Source of the DNA: Chitinolyticbacter albus
GTDB taxonomy: Bacteria; Pseudomonadota; Gammaproteobacteria; Burkholderiales; Chitinibacteraceae
NCBI RefSeq assembly: GCF_024437655.1
Contig: NZ_JANBVF010000017.1
Location: 106,852 to 170,851 of the forward strand
Length of the DNA: 64,000 nt
Reading direction: 5' to 3'
A model generated the notes under the pieces. The model was not told the DNA's origin and did not search any database. It saw only the letters and a list, made by a program, of their open reading frames with translations. Made by a program: the position numbers and the translations under genes. Positions 60,633 to 64,000 of the stretch are shown one piece after another. The stretch's first letter is position 1; each line of letters starts with the position of its first letter.

Positions 60633-61583
60633 CTACAGCGTGCGCAGTCGCCCGTGGAAATCGGCGATCCGCGCGTAGCCCTTGCTTTCCATCAGCGCGA
60701 CCAGCTCGTGGTTCAAGCGCTCGAAGAGGCCCAGCCCTTCCTCGTATAGCGCGGTGCCGACTTGAACCAGCGTGGCCCCGGCCAGCAGGTGCTGGAATAC
60801 ATGCTCGCCGCTGCGCACGCCGCCGCAGCCGATGATGGCCTTGCTCGGGCAACGGCGATAAAACGCATTCACGTTGGCGAGCGCGATCGGCAGCACGTAG
60901 TCGCCGCCCAGCCCACCGAAACCATCCTTGGGGCGGATCACCGTCGATTCATGCGCGGTATCGATCACCAGGGCATTGCCGACCGAGTTGATGCAGGTGA
61001 CCCAGGCCAGATGAGGGTGCCGGTTCAGGATTTCCGCGGCGGCATCGAAATGGGCGAAATCGAAGTAGGGCGGTAGTTTCACGCCGAACGGGCGGCGGTA
61101 GGCGCTGGCCACCTCGGTGACGAGCTCGTCCATCGCGGCAAAGTCGTAGGCCGGTTGTGCCTTGCCCGGCACGTTGGGGCAGGACAGGTTGAGTTCCAGC
61201 TGCACCGGCAGCACCGCATCGCGCACGGCGGCGACGATGGTGAGATTGTCGTCCAGCGTGAGGCCAGACACTGAGAAGAACAGCGGTTTCTTCTCGTAAT
61301 CGTGCTGCGCTGCGTAATCGAGGTAGTAACCATAGCCCTCGTTGGGCAGCCCCATCGAGTTGATGCTGCCCGACAGACCCGGTGCGACCAGCGTGCGATA
61401 GCGGGGTTCGGGATTGCCTTCGCGCCGCGCCAGTGTGCAGCTCTTGGTGACCATGGCGCCGGCGGCGCTATCGACCAGGGCATCGAGTTCGGCGACCCGC
61501 GTGCACCATACGCCCGAAGCGTTCATCAAGGGGGTGGCAAGTGGTAGCGACAGGAATTCGGTGGAAATTTGGGGGGCGGACAT
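60633..61583 (-). CDS. pyrD: Class 1A (cytosolic) dihydroorotate dehydrogenase
   Basis: The product oxidises dihydroorotate to orotate in pyrimidine synthesis. The 316-residue protein has the class 1 catalytic cysteine in L-N-L-S-C-P-N, N-S-M-G-L-P-N near residues 67-73 and the glycine-rich C-G-G-V-R-S-G near 253-259. Length and motifs match the dimeric fumarate-using PyrDA, unlike the membrane-bound class 2 enzyme usual in betaproteobacteria. The ATG at 61583 has GGAG 6 nt upstream, inside a perfect hairpin. It is downstream of the MarR gene on the same strand. Confidence 0.9.
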   Translation of the reverse strand: MSAPQISTEFLSLPLATPLMNASGVWCTRVAELDALVDSAAGAMVTKSCTLARREGNPEPRYRTLVAPGLSGSINSMGLPNEGYGYYLDYAAQHDYEKKPLFFSVSGLTLDDNLTIVAAVRDAVLPVQLELNLSCPNVPGKAQPAYDFAAMDELVTEVASAYRRPFGVKLPPYFDFAHFDAAAEILNRHPHLAWVTCINSVGNALVIDTAHESTVIRPKDGFGGLGGDYVLPIALANVNAFYRRCPSKAIIGCGGVRSGEHVFQHLLAGATLVQVGTALYEEGLGLFERLNHELVALMESKGYARIADFHGRLRTL

Positions 61584-61589
61584 ATGCTG

Positions 61590-61611
61590 CTCCACGATAG
61601 TCATCGTGGAG
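61590..61611 (-). promoter_or_regulatory. Perfect hairpin sequestering the pyrD ribosome binding site
   Basis: On the minus strand the leader reads CTCCACGAT-GACT-ATCGTGGAG, then CAGCAT and the pyrD ATG. The GTGGAG in the 3' arm is the likely Shine-Dalgarno sequence. The 9-bp perfect stem could block ribosome access, or the DNA palindrome could be an operator. Confidence 0.55.
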
Positions 61612-61726
61612 TCAGCATAAGTGGGCGCAGCGTGATTTGTTGTGCGCCGGATCAAAAAATATACATTGCGTCCGTTCGAAATTTACGCACATGACATTGC
61701 TCTGCCGCCCGCCCGCCGCCGGAGAT

Positions 61727-62182
61727 TTACGCTTCGCGGCGCACCACGCCGGTATCGGCGGCAGCGAGCGAGAGCATCACTGCACGCCAACCGTCGCTGG
61801 CATAGCCATCCAACCCCGAGAACACCTGGGCCAGGATGGCGCGTTGGCTACCCGAGAGCTCGCGCTCCAAGGCCAGCCCTTCCTCCGACAGGTACAGGCA
61901 TTTCACGCGCCGGTCGTGCTCGGCGACGCAGGCCTTAACCAGCCCCGCGGTCTGCAGTTCGCGCAGCGGTGCGTGCAGCGCCTGTTTGCTCACGCCCAAT
62001 CGAGCCAGCAGCGTGTTCACCGACAGACCCGGCTCGCGGCCGACGAAATACAGCACCCGGTGATGCACCCGCCCCCAGCCGCGCTCGGAGAGCAGGGCAT
62101 CGGGCTGGGTGGTGAACGCCCGGTAAGCGTAATAGAACAGTTCCAACGCGGCGTTAAGCCGTCCTTCCTCTGTGTCAATCAT
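61727..62182 (-). CDS. MarR-family transcription regulator
   Basis: This 151-residue protein has the MarR winged helix at about residues 50-110 (S-V-N-T-L-L-A-R-L-G-V-S-K-Q-A-L-H-A-P-L-R-E-L and D-R-R-V-K-C-L-Y-L). Flanking helices form the dimer interface. Ligand and targets are unknown. It lies 143 bp upstream of pyrD on the same strand and is divergent from the aminotransferase, so either may be a target. Confidence 0.88.
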   Translation of the reverse strand: MIDTEEGRLNAALELFYYAYRAFTTQPDALLSERGWGRVHHRVLYFVGREPGLSVNTLLARLGVSKQALHAPLRELQTAGLVKACVAEHDRRVKCLYLSEEGLALERELSGSQRAILAQVFSGLDGYASDGWRAVMLSLAAADTGVVRREA

Positions 62183-62324
62183 ATTGACTTATATTCTATC
62201 GTTGTGCAGGATGTGGCAACTATCCTGACTTGTTATTGTGGTTGATTCACCCCTGAACGGCATATCCCACATGATCGCCGGTTCATGACAGGGCAAACCG
62301 TACCAGCTCCCGGCCCTCAGGTGA

Positions 62325-62377
62325 ACACCGACGCGCATGACGCGTGCATTTTTCGACACAAATCAACGCGTCGGTGT
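62325..62377 (+). promoter_or_regulatory. Aminotransferase leader with alternative hairpins
   Basis: ACACCGACGCG (62325-62335) is perfectly complementary to CGCGTCGGTGT (62367-62377). The inner bases 62331-62335 (ACGCG) can instead pair with CGCGT (62341-62345), which is followed by GCA and T5 (62349-62353). The two stems exclude each other, like an attenuator or riboswitch expression platform. The short stem is only 5 bp, so a real terminator is uncertain. Confidence 0.4.
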
Positions 62378-62400
62378 AACGCCCATCGCTCGGAGCCCCT

Positions 62401-63567
62401 ATGTTTGCTGAACGCATTACCCGCTTGACCCCTTCGCTGGTGCGCGAAATCCTCGCCGTGACCCAGCGTCCCGAAGTGATTTCCTTTGCCGGCGGTCTGC
62501 CGGCCGAAGATGCGCTGTTCCGCCCCGATCCCGCGCTGATCCAGGGTATACCGGATGGTGTCTGGCAATACGGCCAGAGCGAGGGCGAATGGCGGCTGCG
62601 CGAGCTCGTTGCCGCGCGCGCCGCAGCCATGGGGCTGGCGTGCAGCGCCGAACAGGTGCTGATCCTCAACGGCTCGCAGCAGGGCATCGATCTTGTTGCC
62701 AAGCTGATGGTCGAGCCCGGCACGCCGGTGCTGGTCGAGGCGCCCGCTTACCTCGCCGCGCTACAGGCGTTCGGCCTCTTTGGCGCGGAATTTCAGCCCT
62801 TCACGGTCGATCCGGCCACGGGGCCGGACTGGTCGGGCTTAGGCTTCGCCGCCCACCGCGCGCGGCTGTGCTACCTCACTCCCACCTTCCAGAACCCGAG
62901 CGGTTATTGCTACAGCGCAGCCGAACGTGACCGCGCCGCAACGCTGCTCGACGCGGGCCAAGGCGTCGTGTTCGAGGACGACCCTTACCGTGACTTGGCG
63001 TACGATGGCGCCGCGCCGACTCCGCTGGTGGCGCGGCTCGATCGGGCACGCTGGGTATACCAGGGTTCGTTCTCCAAGACGCTGGCGCCTGGCCTGCGCC
63101 TGGGTTACCTGATTGCTCACCCGGAGCTCGTCGTGCCGCTCACTCGCCTCAAGCAGGCGGCCGATCTGCACAGCAACCGGCTCAGCCAGCACATCGTTGC
63201 CAGCGTGCTGGAAGCGGGCGTGCTCGACGCGCATGTCGCCGGCAACCTGCCTGGCTACCGTGCGCGGCGCGATGCGATGGCGGCGAGCCTAGCCCGCCAT
63301 TTCGGCGACACGGTGCGCTGGGCCGTTCCGGCAGGGGGGCTGTTCTTCTGGGTGAAATTGCCGCAGGGCGTTGACAGCATGGCGCTGATGCGCGCGGCAC
63401 TGGCCGAGGATGTGGCGGTGATGCCGGGCGTAGCGTTCTACCCGACAGGCGCGCAGCAGGAGGGCTGGCTACGGCTCAACTTCAGCCACGCCAGCGCGGC
63501 GCGAATCGATGAGGGGCTGGCGAAGCTTGCGGCGCTGGTCGACCTGCAACTGCGGCAAGTGGCCTGA
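62401..63567 (+). CDS. PLP-dependent aminotransferase, 2-aminoadipate/LysN-like class I
   Basis: This 388-residue fold-type I aminotransferase has the start I-S-F-A-G-G-L-P near residues 26-33, Y-G-Q-S-E-G near 57-62, P-T-F-Q-N-P-S-G near 162-169 and the PLP lysine in S-F-S-K-T-L-A-P-G-L-R near 224-234. It resembles 2-aminoadipate or valine-type aminotransferases and the catalytic half of MocR regulators, but has no DNA-binding domain. The amino acid substrate is not assigned. Confidence 0.85.
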   Translation: MFAERITRLTPSLVREILAVTQRPEVISFAGGLPAEDALFRPDPALIQGIPDGVWQYGQSEGEWRLRELVAARAAAMGLACSAEQVLILNGSQQGIDLVAKLMVEPGTPVLVEAPAYLAALQAFGLFGAEFQPFTVDPATGPDWSGLGFAAHRARLCYLTPTFQNPSGYCYSAAERDRAATLLDAGQGVVFEDDPYRDLAYDGAAPTPLVARLDRARWVYQGSFSKTLAPGLRLGYLIAHPELVVPLTRLKQAADLHSNRLSQHIVASVLEAGVLDAHVAGNLPGYRARRDAMAASLARHFGDTVRWAVPAGGLFFWVKLPQGVDSMALMRAALAEDVAVMPGVAFYPTGAQQEGWLRLNFSHASAARIDEGLAKLAALVDLQLRQVA

Positions 63568-63574
63568 TCCAATA

Positions 63575-63592
63575 ACGGGGCGTAGGCCCCGT
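63575..63592. terminator. Weak hairpin between convergent genes
   Basis: ACGGGGC (63575-63581) pairs with GCCCCGT (63586-63592) between the aminotransferase and ftsK stops; no T run follows. Confidence 0.4.
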
Positions 63593-63597
63593 AATCG

Positions 63598-64000
63598 TCA
63601 GTCCTGCGCCGGCGCCAGCACCGTGCGGTTGCCGTTGGATTCCATAGCGCTGACCAGGCCAGCTGCTTCCATGCTCTCGATCAGCCGCGCCGCGCGGTTG
63701 TAGCCGATGCGCAGCTGGCGCTGCACCGACGAGATCGAGGCGCGGCGGTTCTTCACGACGAAGGCAACGGCTTCGTCATACAACGGATCGGCTTCCTCGC
63801 CCCCGTCGCCGCCCGCAAGGGCCAGGCCTCCTGCACTCGCTTCGGCGTCGAAGCCACCATTGAGCACGCCATCCACATAGTCCGGCTCGCCGAACTGCTT
63901 CAGGTGCTCGACCACGCGATGTACCTCGTCGTCGGCCACAAACGCCCCGTGCACGCGCTGCGGGTAACCGGTTCCCGGCGGCAGGTACAGCATGTCGCCC
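63598..64000 (-). CDS. ftsK: DNA translocase FtsK, C-terminal part only
   Basis: The frame enters from the right edge and ends at 63598. It contains the last stretch of the motor domain ([11 protein letters not shown], then R-V-H-G-A-F-V) and the gamma winged-helix domain that reads KOPS sequences ([28 protein letters not shown]). FtsK pumps chromosome ends to the division site. About 134 of roughly 750-800 or more residues are inside the window. Confidence 0.95.
   Translation of the reverse strand, partial: GDMLYLPPGTGYPQRVHGAFVADDEVHRVVEHLKQFGEPDYVDGVLNGGFDAEASAGGLALAGGDGGEEADPLYDEAVAFVVKNRRASISSVQRQLRIGYNRAARLIESMEAAGLVSAMESNGNRTVLAPAQD

Overview
The window is a high-GC chromosomal segment, densely coding except for one AT-richer accessory patch. 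Gene order and content point to a betaproteobacterium of the order Neisseriales, probably a chitin-degrading genus of the Chitinibacteraceae type. This is inference from three observations. The run rlmN-pilF-rodZ-ispG-hisS-yfgM-bamB-der followed by hfq-hflX-hflK-hflC-DUF2065-hisZ-purA is a typical betaproteobacterial arrangement. DUF3460 and DMP19-like proteins are present. There is a GH18 chitinase beside a metalloprotease with two chitin-binding modules, plus a separate secreted protein built from chitinase-A-N-like modules. No rRNA, tRNA or CRISPR array was seen.

Layout. 1-7.7 kb: the 3' part of recJ, a secreted multi-module protein, a gamma-glutamylcyclotransferase-like protein, a solute-binding protein, and lysA divergent from an ArgP-type regulator, then a D-2-hydroxyacid dehydrogenase. 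7.8-13.8 kb: a catabolic or scavenging cluster (TauD-like dioxygenase, amidohydrolase, NtaA/SnaA-type flavin monooxygenase, SsuA-like binding protein, glutathione peroxidase) around a 372-bp divergent promoter region full of CAGCAAT motifs and palindromes. 13.8-19.5 kb: a MITE-like element, a sorbosone-dehydrogenase-like lipoprotein, then an accessory patch with an orphan MazF/PemK toxin, a membrane protein, a DMP19-like protein, a HAD phosphatase and a decayed IS5-family element. 19.6-26 kb: guaB, a patatin phospholipase, dsbB-oxyR, a rubredoxin-reductase-like flavoprotein and a SPOR protein. 26-41.5 kb: ndk and the two conserved housekeeping runs. 41.5-47.8 kb: small membrane and metabolic genes and an iron-storage block (bfd and two complementary bacterioferritin subunits) with three Fur-box-like sites. 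47.8-52 kb: hrcA, nadK, recN, tadA. 52-57 kb: the chitinase and the chitin-binding metzincin. 57-64 kb: dinB, a lipoprotein, a membrane hydrolase-like protein, alkA, a class 1A pyrD, a MarR regulator, an aminotransferase and the 3' end of ftsK.

How the parts work together. The central 26-41 kb block serves translation quality, isoprenoid synthesis, outer-membrane assembly, cell shape and FtsH control. The bfd/bfr genes form an iron storage and release module that looks Fur-controlled. The three secreted chitin-related proteins suggest a chitin-utilising lifestyle. The most unusual signals are the operator array at 10.5-10.64 kb, a hairpin that would hide the pyrD ribosome binding site, alternative hairpins in an aminotransferase leader, and the 150-bp terminal-repeat element that supplies the end of the glutathione peroxidase gene.
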